Assembly (NCBI GenBank): GCA_965151315.1
Contig: CBCTZG010000011.1
Coordinates: 1 to 48,165, forward strand
DNA from: Avimonoglobus sp965151315
GTDB taxonomy: Bacteria; Bacillota; Clostridia; UBA1381
Length of the DNA stretch: 48,165 nt
Reading direction: 5' to 3'
In this document: positions 10,293 to 22,200 of the stretch, in pieces
How the letters are laid out: every line of letters starts with the position of its first letter
Position numbering within the stretch: the stretch's first letter is position 1
Position numbers and translations under genes: made by a program
Notes under the pieces: generated by a model
Database searches by the model: none
What the model was told of the DNA's origin: nothing
Seen by the model: the letters and a program-made list of their open reading frames with translations, nothing else

Positions 10293-12824
10293 ATGAAAAA
10301 AGTAATATCGTTGATTCTTTGCCTTGGTATGCTTGTGGGATTTCAGATGCCGAGCTTCGCCGATGAAGGAAGCAATGTATCTGAGTTGCTGGATTTTATG
10401 CACGCAATCGGAGTGATGCAGGAGTATGATGCGACAACATTTAAAAGCAATCAAAAAGTTACAAGAGCAGTTTTTGTTCAAGGAGTGTCATCGTTAATCG
10501 GAGAAGGTGTTGAGGAAGAAGGAACGGTATATTACCATGATGTTTCGAGAGACTACTGGGCATTTAATTGCATTAGTCGTCTTACTAAGCTTGGAATTAT
10601 AAGCGGCAACGAAGAGCAGTGCTTCAATCCTGAAAGACTGATTACAAGAGCAGAAGCGGCGAGGATAATGCTCACAGTTCTTGGATATAACGATGTTATG
10701 ATGACCGGAGAGGTATATCCGCACGGATATCTACGTTTTGCGGGAGAGGTTAAGCTTTTTGAAAAGTGTAGCTATGGTGATGAAATTACAATGGAAGATA
10801 TGCTGAATATATTCAGAAATTCTTTGGAGGCAGACACTGTTTCAGTACAGATCAAAAGCGATGGCACTACATATACAAAGTCAGGTGTGACAATGCTGGA
10901 AAGATATTATGATATGCATTTCGGCAGGGGTACAATGACGGGATGCGACAGGGTAAATCTTTCTACAGGCGAAAGAATTGATGATGATAAGGTTTTTATT
11001 GATGACGTTGCATATGAAACAGAGCTTACAGGGCTGATGGAATATCTTGGCCGCAGAGTAGAATTCATATATTATACGGATGATTATGATGATAATAAGC
11101 TGGTATGGGTGAAATCGACCGGAAAAAATGATGTGCTGAAGCTTGGGATCAATGTATACAAAGAGTTTAATGCTGATGATTATGTGCTTACATATGAAGA
11201 GGATGAAAGCGGTAAGACGAAGCGCGCGCGGTTGGAAAAGGGTATAGACGTTGTATACAATGGTGCATATGTGAAGGACGGAGTGAAAGACATTCTCTCC
11301 AAAGAGAAATATTCTGTCAGCCTTGTAAGTAACGGCGGTGCGTATGATTTGGCAGTTGTGGAAGCCTATGATAATTATGTTGTTGCGGACATAGACCTGA
11401 CGAATTTTACCATTTATGACAAGGTGACAAGTTCAAAGAAGATTTCACTGGACAAAAATGATTGGGATGCGGTGGAGATTACCCGAAGCGGGGCTGAAAT
11501 TCCATTTTCGGACATTAACGCCGGAGATGTTGTAAGCATATTTCGGGCGTATGATGGCAAGTCGGTAAAAGCTGTTGTATCATCTAATGTAATAGATGGG
11601 GTTGTTGAAAATGTCAGGTTTAAAGACGAAATGCCATATGTTGTAATGAAAGACAAAGAATACGAATTTTTTGACGCCACGGCAATAAAAGACATGAATC
11701 CCGGCGATGCGGTTAAGCTTCGTATAGACTTTAATGGCTACATTGCCGATGCTGTGATAGACGGCGGCGGGGAGATGATGGCATATGTTGTCAAAGCATA
11801 TGTGGATTTAGATGCAATAGACCAAGCGTTGAAACTGAAATTGCTTACAAAAGACGGTATTGAAGTGTATACGTGTCATTCAAAATTAAAAGTGAATGAT
11901 ATGCCTGCAAATGATACAATTATTGCAAATGAATTTATTGGTGCTTCTGGGCAAACAGTTCAAAGGTTGGTTATGGTGAAATTTGATTCAGAGCAGAAAA
12001 TCAGAAAAATTTACACTTCCGACTCTGTATTCGCGCTATACCTCGGCAATGAAACAGGCCGGTACAAAACCAACATTGGGAGATTAGGCAAAAAAATTCT
12101 TATAGACGATGATACACAGATTTTCTCGGTGCCGTCTGTATATTCCAGTGAAGATAAAGATTTTTCAATGAGAAGAAAAAGTAATTTGGTAAACGATCAA
12201 AACTATACTTTTGATGTTTACAGATATAAAACTGACGAGTTGGATTTTGAAGATGTTTTGGTTTTAAAGGATGCAAATTGGGCGCAGGCCAGCGAGTGGG
12301 ATGCGAGCATATTAGTAGAGCGAATTATGGAAACTTGTGATGCAGATACCGATGAAGTAGTTGAGTGCCTGGTCGGTTATCAGGGGAGCAGCGAGGTTAC
12401 GTTTTACACCAATGGCGAATATTCGTTTAAGCAAAACGATATCAAATCAGGAGATTTGATAAGGGTTGCACGTGATGAAAAAGGCAAGGTGGAAAGCGCG
12501 AGTGTGTCATATTCATATCAGGGAACATCAAGACCAATCGGGTCGGATGAAAATGCCGGATACAGAATAGCAACGGTATATGCAAATGACAAGATCGGGA
12601 AGGTATTAAAGGCAGGATATGAAAGCGGGGCAGCGTTTGATGAGATATTTAACCTGAACGGCGTATCAATTCTTGTCTACGAACCCGATAGCCGAGGAGC
12701 GAAAATCAGAGTGGGAACGATGGGAGATATAAGAACCTATAAATCTTCGGGAAATGATTGTTCAACCGTGGTGATACAAACCCATTATTCGGAGCTGAGA
12801 ACGGTTATTGTATATTCTGAATAA
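10293..12824 (+). CDS. S-layer-homology surface protein, N-terminal SLH repeats
   Basis: An 843-aa exported protein. ATG 10293 follows AAGGAGG. The signal peptide (1-24) ends SFADEG. Three SLH-like repeats occupy about residues 28-185. The second is the clearest: YYHDVSRDYWAFNCISRL, then GIISGNEEQCFNPERLITR. The remaining 650 or so residues are a beta-rich region made of short repeated strands with YDN, DYDDN and GD turns. I do not recognise a family. Similar architecture (SLH at the N-terminus, long extracellular beta domain) is common in Clostridia S-layer-associated proteins. Neighbours suggest it displays or organises the glycan-binding layer next to the transporter that follows. No catalytic motif is seen. 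Confidence 0.8.
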   Translation: MKKVISLILCLGMLVGFQMPSFADEGSNVSELLDFMHAIGVMQEYDATTFKSNQKVTRAVFVQGVSSLIGEGVEEEGTVYYHDVSRDYWAFNCISRLTKLGIISGNEEQCFNPERLITRAEAARIMLTVLGYNDVMMTGEVYPHGYLRFAGEVKLFEKCSYGDEITMEDMLNIFRNSLEADTVSVQIKSDGTTYTKSGVTMLERYYDMHFGRGTMTGCDRVNLSTGERIDDDKVFIDDVAYETELTGLMEYLGRRVEFIYYTDDYDDNKLVWVKSTGKNDVLKLGINVYKEFNADDYVLTYEEDESGKTKRARLEKGIDVVYNGAYVKDGVKDILSKEKYSVSLVSNGGAYDLAVVEAYDNYVVADIDLTNFTIYDKVTSSKKISLDKNDWDAVEITRSGAEIPFSDINAGDVVSIFRAYDGKSVKAVVSSNVIDGVVENVRFKDEMPYVVMKDKEYEFFDATAIKDMNPGDAVKLRIDFNGYIADAVIDGGGEMMAYVVKAYVDLDAIDQALKLKLLTKDGIEVYTCHSKLKVNDMPANDTIIANEFIGASGQTVQRLVMVKFDSEQKIRKIYTSDSVFALYLGNETGRYKTNIGRLGKKILIDDDTQIFSVPSVYSSEDKDFSMRRKSNLVNDQNYTFDVYRYKTDELDFEDVLVLKDANWAQASEWDASILVERIMETCDADTDEVVECLVGYQGSSEVTFYTNGEYSFKQNDIKSGDLIRVARDEKGKVESASVSYSYQGTSRPIGSDENAGYRIATVYANDKIGKVLKAGYESGAAFDEIFNLNGVSILVYEPDSRGAKIRVGTMGDIRTYKSSGNDCSTVVIQTHYSELRTVIVYSE

Positions 12825-12933
12825 AACATCATGAGTTTCGGAAGAAAGACAGTAAATTTCATAGTGATAACTTGATTCAATGCTTCCGAAGTGAAAATTA
12901 TAATAAAAATTATAAACAGAAAGGATGTTAAGA

Positions 12934-14334
12934 ATGAGAAAGGAAAAAATGAAAAAAATTATTGCGGTATTGCTTACAGCAATAATGGCAATGAGCGTAT
13001 TGGCTGCGTGCGTTCAAAAGACCGAGAATGACGGAAAGACCGTACTGGCGGTTGGCTATTGGCCCGATAAAAAAGGCGAGGATCTGGACAGGATGAACAA
13101 AATTAAAGACGAGTTTGAAACGAAGTATCCTGATATCAGAATTAAGGCCGATACTTCAACCTATAATTTACAAACATTGTATCCGAAGGCTGAGGCGGGA
13201 ACGATGCCGGATGTTTTTGGTTGTGCATTTACGGAATTTCAAAAGCTTACCGATGCGGGTTACGCGGCGGATATCACGGACGGCGCTAAGGCGTCCGGAT
13301 ATTTTGATAACATTAACCCGATGCTCAAAGATTTTTGCAGCATAGACGGAAGAATGTATGCCTTTCCTACAGAGGCTTATGCGCTCGGTCTTTATTTCAA
13401 TGCAAGCCTTTTAAAACAGGCTGGTTATATGAACGAAGACGGAACGCCAAAGCAGCCGAAAGACTGGTATGAGCTTGCAGAAATGGCAAAACACATAAAG
13501 GAAGTGACGGGCGTTCCGGGCTTTGTTCTTGAAACCTCCGGTAATTGCGGCGGCTGGTTTATGACCAATATCGGATGGTCTTTCGGTGTTGATTGGATGG
13601 AACAGGATGCAGACGGAAAATGGAAAGCTACTTTTGATACGCAGGAAGCAGTTGATACGTTGCAGTTCGTTAAGGATTTAAAATGGAAGTACGATTGTGT
13701 TCCTGCAAGTATCAATATCGACCAAGAGGAAGCTATAAAGTTGTATGCTACGGGGCAGGCGGCAATGCTGCTTGATGGATTGATTGGGCGTAGAGTAGCG
13801 AAGTATGAGATGAATTTAAATGATTTTGGTGTTATGACCATTCCGGCGGGCCCTGCCAGACATGTAGCGCTGTTGGGCGGCAAATTAGAATTTGTTTACA
13901 GCAAAAATGCTTCGCCCAGCACGATTGATGCGGCATTTAAGTGGTATGAATTTAATGGCTATACATTTAAAATGGATGACAAAGCGAAGCAGTTTACGGA
14001 GCAAGAGTATCAGACCAATGTAGAAAAAGGAGATGCGATTGGCTTACATGTGTTATCGCCATGGAGCGACGATTCTGAAAATGTTAAATTCAGAGATGAG
14101 ATGATTGAGAAGTATCGTAATATAATTCCTAATCAAGTAAAGCTTTATGAAGATTCCTTAAAGAACGGTGAAATGGAATTCCAAGCGGAAGAACCGGTAT
14201 GTTGTCAGGATTTATATGGCGTACTTGACAATATCATTCAGGAAGTTTATTCAAACCAAGATGCAGATTGTGCCGCTTTGATAAAACAGGCAAATGCAGA
14301 TTTCCAGAAGAACTATTTGGATAAATTGGATTGA
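12934..14334 (+). CDS. sugar ABC transporter substrate-binding lipoprotein
   Basis: A 466-aa family 1 (MalE/MsmE-type) extracellular solute-binding protein. ATG 12934 is chosen because AGAAAGG (12918-12924) lies 9 bases upstream. An in-frame ATG at 12925 touches that site and is too close. The signal peptide ends in a lipobox, VLAAC, so the mature protein is lipid-anchored at the Cys near residue 22. The typical features follow: an early GYWPD strand, an alternating alpha/beta fold, AFPTEAYALGLYFN in the hinge and a C-terminal helix. It should capture an oligosaccharide and pass it to the two permeases that follow. The ligand is inferred from neighbours to be an alpha-galactose or HexNAc-containing glycan fragment. 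No ATPase subunit is encoded nearby, which is common for this class in Firmicutes, where an MsmK-type ATPase is shared. Confidence 0.9.
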   Translation: MRKEKMKKIIAVLLTAIMAMSVLAACVQKTENDGKTVLAVGYWPDKKGEDLDRMNKIKDEFETKYPDIRIKADTSTYNLQTLYPKAEAGTMPDVFGCAFTEFQKLTDAGYAADITDGAKASGYFDNINPMLKDFCSIDGRMYAFPTEAYALGLYFNASLLKQAGYMNEDGTPKQPKDWYELAEMAKHIKEVTGVPGFVLETSGNCGGWFMTNIGWSFGVDWMEQDADGKWKATFDTQEAVDTLQFVKDLKWKYDCVPASINIDQEEAIKLYATGQAAMLLDGLIGRRVAKYEMNLNDFGVMTIPAGPARHVALLGGKLEFVYSKNASPSTIDAAFKWYEFNGYTFKMDDKAKQFTEQEYQTNVEKGDAIGLHVLSPWSDDSENVKFRDEMIEKYRNIIPNQVKLYEDSLKNGEMEFQAEEPVCCQDLYGVLDNIIQEVYSNQDADCAALIKQANADFQKNYLDKLD

Positions 14335-14342
14335 GAAAAATA

Positions 14343-14367
14343 GGGAGGCGGCAGCAAGCTGCCTCCC
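14343..14367 (+). promoter_or_regulatory. intergenic stem-loop without U-tract
   Basis: GGGAGGC (14343-14349) pairs with GCCTCCC (14361-14367), and an inner CAG/CTG pair shortens the loop. It is followed by GTAATTTCC, not a T run. The position, between a binding-protein gene and its permeases, suits an mRNA-stabilising or attenuating hairpin that makes the binding protein more abundant than the permeases, as known for mal operons. The function is inferred. Confidence 0.6.
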
Positions 14368-14392
14368 GTAATTTCCAAGGAAAGGTTGTTTA

Positions 14393-15298
14393 TTGGTGAG
14401 GAGAATGTCAAAAACAAAGCGAATACAAAGACTGAAAAGGGAATTCGGTGCATGGTTATTGCTGCTGCCATTGGTTTTGCTCATGTATCTTTTTGTGTGG
14501 CGGCCGACAGTTATGGGCGGAATATGGTCGTTCTTTAAAATGAAGGGGTACACTCCGACAGAATTTATAGGTTTTAAGAACTACATTGATGTTATAACAA
14601 ATACAGATTTTGTGCCGCTTCTGGCGAATACGATGAAGTATGTCGGATGGTCTTTGGCGATTGGGTTTATACCGCCCGTTATACTTGCAATTATGATAAA
14701 TGAGATCATGCATTTCAAATCAGGGTTTAAGGTGTTGCTATATCTTCCTGCTGTTATTCCGGGAATTGCCGCTAATCTTATGTGGTATTTTATGTATTAC
14801 CCGGATGCGAATGGATTACTAAATCAAATCTTGGCGTTTTTTGGGAAAGAACCATATATATGGTTGAATGATGCGAACTTTACTATTTTATATATAGTTA
14901 TTGCGATGACGTGGGGAGGCATGGGCGGAACAATGATATTGTATTATTCCGCTATACAGTCGGTTCAGCTTGATATTTATGAAGCGGCAACAATAGATGG
15001 TGCAGGAATGTTCAGACGCTTGTGGAATGTTACCATTCCGCAGATAAGCGGAATCCTGCTTTTGAGCTTTATAAATCAGATTATTGGTGTGTTTCAGGTG
15101 CTGGATCAGCCGATGGTAATGACGCAGGGGGGACCGAATAATGCATCTGCCTCTATTGGATTTCAGTTATACAAATATGGATTTGTAAACGGCAGGGCAG
15201 GACATGCGATGGCGTTAGGTGTGATTATATTCGTGATCTTGCTTATTGCGACTATTTTTTACTTTATACTGAATAAAAAAGTGGAAGATAATCTGTAA
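14393..15298 (+). CDS. sugar ABC transporter permease (MalF-like)
   Basis: A 301-aa integral membrane protein with about six hydrophobic segments. It has the cytoplasmic EAA loop near residues 196-217 (EAATIDGAGMFRRLWNVTIP), which docks the ATPase. The best ribosome binding site, AGGAAAGG (14378-14385), points to TTG 14393 (spacing 7) or GTG 14396 (spacing 10). The first ATG (14405) directly abuts GAGGAG and is less likely. It belongs to the binding-protein-dependent transport inner-membrane component family (MalF/UgpA/LacF type). It forms a heterodimer with the product of the next gene to import the sugar delivered by the upstream lipoprotein. Confidence 0.9.
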   Translation: MVRRMSKTKRIQRLKREFGAWLLLLPLVLLMYLFVWRPTVMGGIWSFFKMKGYTPTEFIGFKNYIDVITNTDFVPLLANTMKYVGWSLAIGFIPPVILAIMINEIMHFKSGFKVLLYLPAVIPGIAANLMWYFMYYPDANGLLNQILAFFGKEPYIWLNDANFTILYIVIAMTWGGMGGTMILYYSAIQSVQLDIYEAATIDGAGMFRRLWNVTIPQISGILLLSFINQIIGVFQVLDQPMVMTQGGPNNASASIGFQLYKYGFVNGRAGHAMALGVIIFVILLIATIFYFILNKKVEDNL

Positions 15299-15317
15299 GG
15301 GAAGGGGGGATATAATT

Positions 15318-16244
15318 ATGAAAACATTAAAGAAATTTTCAGAAAAACCGGTCGGAGTTATACATTTTTCGGATTTAAAGACCTTTAAGGGGCAGTTTGT
15401 TTACTGGACGATTATGCTTGTGCTGCTCGTAATCAGTGTGATTTGTTTGATTCCGGCATTGTGGACGCTTGCTACCGGATTTAAAACATCGCAGGAAATG
15501 TATCAGGCGGGAAGTTTTCTGCCGCAAAACCTGTCATGGGAAAGGATAACGACAAGCCTTGCCGAAGCGTGGTATCATATGAACGCGACAAAAACATCTC
15601 TTAATACGCTTTTTATTGCTGTTGTGAGTACAGTGGTTACAATCGTAGTTGATGGCTTTGCGGGTTACGTTCTTTCGCGATTGAAACCAAAGGGAAGCAG
15701 ATTTGTGTTTATGCTTATAGTATGGACCATGATGATGCCGGCGCAGCTTCGAATGGTACCGGTATACATCTCATATATGAACTTCCCGTTGGTTGCCAAT
15801 ACTGCATGGCAGGTGAATATATTAGATACATATTGGCCGATAATTTTGGGCTCTGCAACCGGTGCATTTACAGTTATATTGTTTAAAAATAGTTTCGATG
15901 CAATTTCCAAGTCGTTGATAGATGCAGCAACGCTGGATGGGTGCGGATATATACGCATATTTTTTCACATAATGCTTCCACTCAGCGTACCAATGATTAT
16001 GTTCGTTGCAATCGGTACAATGCGCGGCCCATGGAGCGACTTCTTTACGCCATACCTTATCTTGCAGGACGCAAACAAATGGACATTGCCGGTGGCGATT
16101 TACAATATGGCGGGAGATGCTGCTGTGAAGATGAATACATACATGTTGGCGTTGGTACTGTCGAGTATACCGGGATTGCTGATATTTGCTTTGTTCCAGA
16201 AGTATATTATTGGCGGTGTGAATATTGGCGCTGTGAAGGGGTAA
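15318..16244 (+). CDS. sugar ABC transporter permease (MalG-like)
   Basis: A 308-aa integral membrane protein of the MalG/LacG/UgpE type, 19 bases after the MalF-like gene. It has a cytoplasmic N-terminus, six hydrophobic stretches and an EAA loop near residues 201-222 (DAATLDGCGYIRIFFHIMLP). The second-permease C-terminus, ending KYIIGGVNIGAVKG, is a family hallmark. With its partner it makes the membrane channel. The ATPase must be encoded elsewhere. Confidence 0.92.
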   Translation: MKTLKKFSEKPVGVIHFSDLKTFKGQFVYWTIMLVLLVISVICLIPALWTLATGFKTSQEMYQAGSFLPQNLSWERITTSLAEAWYHMNATKTSLNTLFIAVVSTVVTIVVDGFAGYVLSRLKPKGSRFVFMLIVWTMMMPAQLRMVPVYISYMNFPLVANTAWQVNILDTYWPIILGSATGAFTVILFKNSFDAISKSLIDAATLDGCGYIRIFFHIMLPLSVPMIMFVAIGTMRGPWSDFFTPYLILQDANKWTLPVAIYNMAGDAAVKMNTYMLALVLSSIPGLLIFALFQKYIIGGVNIGAVKG

Positions 16245-16294
16245 GCGGTTTTGCTTTTGTTTTAGGAATATATAAAAATGGAGGTGCGAAAGGA

Positions 16295-19200
16295 ATGAAA
16301 AAGAATTTTATTTCGAGACTGATTTCTGCTATAATAGCGGCGGCGGTGGCATTTGGCAGTATGCCGACAATGCTTGCTTTGGCAGAGGAGCCGGAGATAA
16401 ATGAATCAAGGAACGCCGAGGCAATTGCCCTGCTTGAGGAAAACACCGGCAGAACATTGGCGGATATTGCGAAGGAAAACGGGTGGTTGAGATACGATTG
16501 GACGTTGTCGTATGCGTTGGAGAACAACCATTTGCAAGGTATGACCGTTGACGATGAGCTTAAGTATATGTACTTAAGCACCGGAGATTATATTGTTAAA
16601 CTGGATATAAGCACAGGCTGTGTTGTGGGCAGCATAACAAATTTTGGAAAGAGCGCCGGGATGACAGAGAGCATGGGCGCTCATTTGGGCTGCCTTGATT
16701 ATTATGATGGCTGGGTATATTGTGGCATGATAGCTGCGAATCCAAGCGCCAAGCTTTTTGTATTAAGCGTTGACGCCTCGAAAATAGACAGAATCGGCAT
16801 TGATGCAATGGAGTTAACAGAGGGTGTTAATGCAATTCTGCTAAAGGATCATATTGATGATTACAGAGCGCAGGTAACCGACAAATTTACAAATTGGTCC
16901 GGTATAGGTCATTTTACAATGACGGAGGAAGAGGGGCATCGATTCGGCTGCGGCGGAGTAGATGCGATCACTTTTGGCACATATCCCGGAGATGAAAGCG
17001 GGAAAATGTATATTATCGCGGGGTATAGTACATTTAAGAGTGTCAATAATTTAAGACAGGATAACACATACACTGTGCTGAGATTTTATCCTTTAGATGA
17101 AGTTTGGGACAGTGACAGCCATCAACCTAAGGGCGAGCAGAATATAAGATACACGCAAGATAGAATAAAGAGTGCGGAGTATGGCGAAAATGAGGCGCTG
17201 GCAGCTGAAAAAACGCTGTTTCTTTATACAGGAAATATAGATTGGGGAAGTCAAAATCTTGAATTTGAAGAGGATTCAAAGGATATTGTGGCATATTGTT
17301 ATGGCCCGACGGATTTCTGGGTAGATGATAGCCAGCCCCCACGCGTGATGTTTGTCATAGACGGAAGTATTGAACCGACCGAAAAAGTTTTGGAGCTTGG
17401 TCAGAATAATACTTTAACGAATGAAACGGACAAGGCGTATGTAAAGGCGATTGCCGATGCTTATTCTGTTGATAGCAACAGTGATGGTCTGATTAGCGAT
17501 GATGAGCGGCTAAAAGGAGCAGTAGGCACATTAAAGTGCCACTGTGGAAACAGGGAGAGCCACAGCGCTGATGTGGTCGGAGACGCGACATGGGGAGATA
17601 CTGGCGTTAAAAAGGCTGAGTATCCCATTTGCGGAACTTTTTTGTACAGCAGAGGAGATGAAGGGGTTGCGTACCTTGGTAAGGGCAGCGACGGAGCGGG
17701 CTATTTTTATTCAAGAGGCGATTGGAGAGGTTCTACAATAGCAGGTGCGAGCGGTTCGGAAGTAAATCTCTGGAAGCGCACGATTGAGGAAAACGGAAAG
17801 TATACATACACTCTGGTAGAACCGGATTTTTCAACAGCCAAGCCGATTTTGCACTATAGTATGGACAGCTCGGATATGCAAACTATAGACGGCACTAAAT
17901 ATATGAAGAATACCCTTGATGCAGACGGAAAGCACAGCGCGATTGTAGAGGGTGCTGCAATCGGAACAGGGGCGGACGGCAGCAACGGCGGCGCGCTCAG
18001 CTTTAATGCATGGAATTATCCTGATTGCGTTGACCAAATGTATCTTAGCGATGAAACCATAAGATATATTGATACAAAAATTCACAATCAGGCATATTCC
18101 TACAGCTTTTGGGCTAAAATGGCAACCAATGAAAATACAGATGGTAATTTTAATCCGTTTATAGGTTTTTATCGCGAGGACGGTACCTATGCCGGCGTGT
18201 TTGAACAGCGTTGGCGCGGTGAAGTGGAATATGTTGTTAACGGAATCGGAGAGGCAACTATTGGAAAACCCGGAAAAGCGGGCGTATCTGTCGGCAGCAA
18301 GGATGATGGATGGCATTTTTATACAGTGACAGAGAGGAATGGCGTCGGGACTGTTTATTGCGACGGTAGCAAGAGAGGCACATACAATGTGCAGAATGAC
18401 CATTTGTACGGGAAAAATATTTCTGACTTTATTATTGGCGGCGGCGATTCTAAAATTTGGTACGACAAGAATAATCGAGGCAGATTGATTGGTTCTGTAG
18501 ATGAACTGACAATATATTCCGGCATTCTGACGGCAGACGAGGTTCAAGCGGAATATGCCAAGCTGAACTGTGACGGCACAAAGGCGGGGGCGGCAACCGT
18601 TGATATGAAGCCTGTAACAGATAATAAGCTGCGGGCAAATTATGACCTCACAGCCGATAAGGATAAGGATTTGACAGTTGAGGTTGGGCAAGCTGTGTCG
18701 CAGATTGCGGGCTTGGAGAAGGATACAGATTTTACGGCGGCGGGAAACAGCGTTACCTTTAAAGAGCGCTGGTTAGCAGAGCAGAATTGTGGAATTAAAA
18801 ATCTGGAGCTGGGAGGCAAGTCCCTTGAACTTACAATAACAGATTATAATATTCCTGTAATAAACTATAGCTTCAGCAAAGGTCATGTGATTGGAAATGC
18901 AGTAAAGGACGCCGGAGTTTACGGTGTAGATGCGATTACAACGGCAAATTCGTTCGATTATAATCGTAAAGGAGCTGAAAACGGCGCACTGCTGTTTGAC
19001 GGTTATAACTACAAGAAGCCGGATTATGTGAAGCTTAGCGATGAAAATGCAGCGTGGCTCAATAGTATTCTTAAAAATGGCTATACCATGAACTTTTGGG
19101 CAAATGCAGCGGCAGAAAACGGAAGCGTTATGTCTATGGCTGGATTATATGCGGCGGACGCACGGCCTTTAGGGGTTGTGGAAAGCTACGAGTTATCAAG

Positions 19201-22200
19201 CAACAGTGCCGATAACAGCAGTGATGGCAAGATGGTAATTCAAGCGGATACCGCAACAGGCGCTTCAAACAAGACGGATGCGGCAAACAGCACGGCGGCT
19301 GTGGCTGCGGACAAGATGAACATAAATGAATGGCATATGTATACGGTTTCGTATGATAAAATATTAAATACGATTAAGCTTTATATTGACGGCGTCAAGC
19401 AAGCGAGCAGTGTTGTAAATGACGATATAATCGGTAATATTGCACAGCTATTTATCGGACATCAGTATAAGAGATATTATAATGCATCAGGTACGCGTGA
19501 TTGGTTCGTGCGCGGCGGCTTTAAGGGTGCGATAGACGGTATTTCTATCTACAACAGTGCTATCGGCGACGACGCTGTTGCAAGCCTTTACAGCAGTGAC
19601 GAAGTGATTGACGGCAGAATTGTATTTAAGGATGATTTTGAAGACGGATTAAGTGCGTCATATGTGAAAGAATCGGATTGTGCCGTTCCTACACTGGTTA
19701 CGGATGGCAATAACAGCAGCCTGCGCCTGAATCTTGCTCAAGGCGGCGGCACTATGATTCGGAGAAAGCTGAACGAAACGCTGAATGCTGATGTTGTTTC
19801 GCTGCGTTATAGAGTAAAACCGGCGGCCAATGCATCGACCATGCTATGGCTTATGGGCGGAGAGAATTCCGATAAGCTGAGGCTTCCGATGTTTGTTGCT
19901 GATGGTAGAATAGCAATTACAGATGATTACGGTTTGGATACCACGATTGGAAATTGGGACAAAGACAGCAGTGAAGTTTGGTATGACGTGTCCGCGAAGC
20001 TGAATCTTAATGCCGGCATTGTTGATGTTGCCGTAATGAAGGACGGCGCGGTTATCGCTCAGAGAAAGAGGATTTCCACAAAAATATCGAAAGTTGGTTA
20101 TCTGAGACTTCAGATGTATACGGGAAGCGGTGATTCTTACTTTGACGATATTGTTATAGCGAGTGTTGCCGACGATTACGACGGCTTTATCATCAACGAT
20201 AATTTTGAAGACGGCGCAATAGATTATTCGCTTTTCTCTTCAAATGACGGTAAAATTGAAATCGGAAACGACGGCGAAAACAAAGTAATGAACGTTGAAA
20301 AGAATGCCAATGTGTGGAGTGTGGCAACGCAGAAGGACTTTGGAAAAACTTACACCGATGGAACGATACATTTAAGTTATAAGATTAAGCCTGCTGCGGG
20401 TGTTACAGGAGCGGTTAGTCTGGAGGATGGCGGCAATGCTAAAATTCGATTGCCTGAGTTTTCTAAGGGAGGAATTATAAAGATTACGAACGACTATTAT
20501 AATAATCTGCATAAGACAGTCAGGGTAATCGGAAATTGGGAAGCCGGAAAATGGTATGAGGTAAATGCGGCTGTAAATCTTGATGCGGGAACATATGATA
20601 TCTCCGTAAATGAAATAGGTGCAAATTCTTCGCAGGCAGCGTCTATATATGGCGATTATCTGAATTTAAAAGAGATTAAGCTGATAAAAATACAGGTGTC
20701 CGAGAATCCGGCTGCTGTTTTAGGCTTCGATGATGTAACTGTACAGCACGAAAAAACTTCATCAGATGAAAGGATTGCTTTCAAAGATGATTTTGAATTG
20801 CGTGAAAATCCCACAGGCTTTGAGTTTTGGGATGACTGGGATTATACGGCAAGATGGCAACACGGAACGGCTGTTAAGGAGGTTGACGGCAGTAATGCTG
20901 CAGCGCTTTGCAAGGTGAGTGATGAGTGGCACAACTTTATGTATAAATCTTTTGCCGAAAGCTATACAGGCGGCGTAGTCACTCTTTCATATAGTGTGAA
21001 GCCAAATGCAAACAATGATACTTTATTATGGCTCGGAGCAGACCCAAATGGCTGGGAGGATAAATGCCTGTATCTTCCGAAATTTGAAAGAGCAAGCAAC
21101 GTGAATGGCTATAAAACCTGTATCAAAATTGATGGACCGAGTGTTGGGGTGATTGACCTTGGAACTTGGAGCGAAACCTGGTACGATGTTGAGGCACAGA
21201 TAAATCTTGACGCGGGTGTTTTGAATATCTCGGTAAAAAATCGCGAAACAAGCGAGATTTTCGAAAAATCCGGAATCAGAACCACGCTCAATGAAGTTAA
21301 AGCACTCAGAATGCATGTATGGGGCACGGATAATAACTATTCGTATTACGATAATATCGTTGTAAAATGCAAAACAGGTCCTGCTCTTCCGTACGCGCAT
21401 GACTTTGAGGACGGCACGACAGGAATAATGGCAGTGACAGGCGGTACAGGCGCCGATGCGGTTGTGGACAATCCTGATGGCGAGGGCAAGGTGTTTAAGC
21501 TGGCTGACGGCGGCGCGACAACGCTGACATATAATTTCGGCGATTTCTCAAAAGGAAAACTGCAGATTGAGGCAGATATAAAAACAGGCGGCGCGAACTG
21601 CTCTACAATCCTCGGACTGAAGCATCCGAATTATGAATATGATACGCAGATGGTCCTGTTTGGAAACAATACGGATCACCCGGGAATATGGGTGAATTGG
21701 GCCGAAAATAAGTATACCGATACAAGAAAAGAGAACGAGTGGTACCATGTAAGGATTATCATGGATGCGGATAATGGAACGATGGATGCGTGGGTTACGG
21801 ATTCCGCGGGAACTACTTATTCGATTACGGGCTTCAAAAACACCAAACCTAAGAATTTTTCCGCAATGTATTTCTCAATATGGCCGAGCAGTGGGGAGCA
21901 AAGTCTTATAGACAATATTAAATTCACTGTTCCGTCCGAAGGGTTTGAACTGACAGACAGAAGCCTGAGCGACAACGGTGTGCGGATTGAGACGCTTGAT
22001 GCATTAAAGTTGGCGGCAAATCCTGCTGTAAATATTGGTTATAATAATACTACGGCGCAGGATAAGTCGGTTTGGGTAGTTGTCAACAGTTATAAGGGGA
22101 ATCAGCTTATTGCCTGTATGCCGCAAATAATAACAATTGGAGCGGATGAAACAGAAGGAACAAAGCGTATAGATATTTCTGACATGTCATTTGCCGAGGC

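Noticed and set aside
12837..12893. Inverted repeat with TTCGGAAG and CTTCCGAA arms before the ABC binding-protein gene
   Set aside because: The arms are about 40 bases apart with no T run and no clear promoter, so I could not assign a role.
15941..16294. Upstream extension of the giant secreted protein
   Set aside because: The stretch lies inside the MalG-like gene in another frame. The true start at 16295 has GGAGG and a signal peptide.
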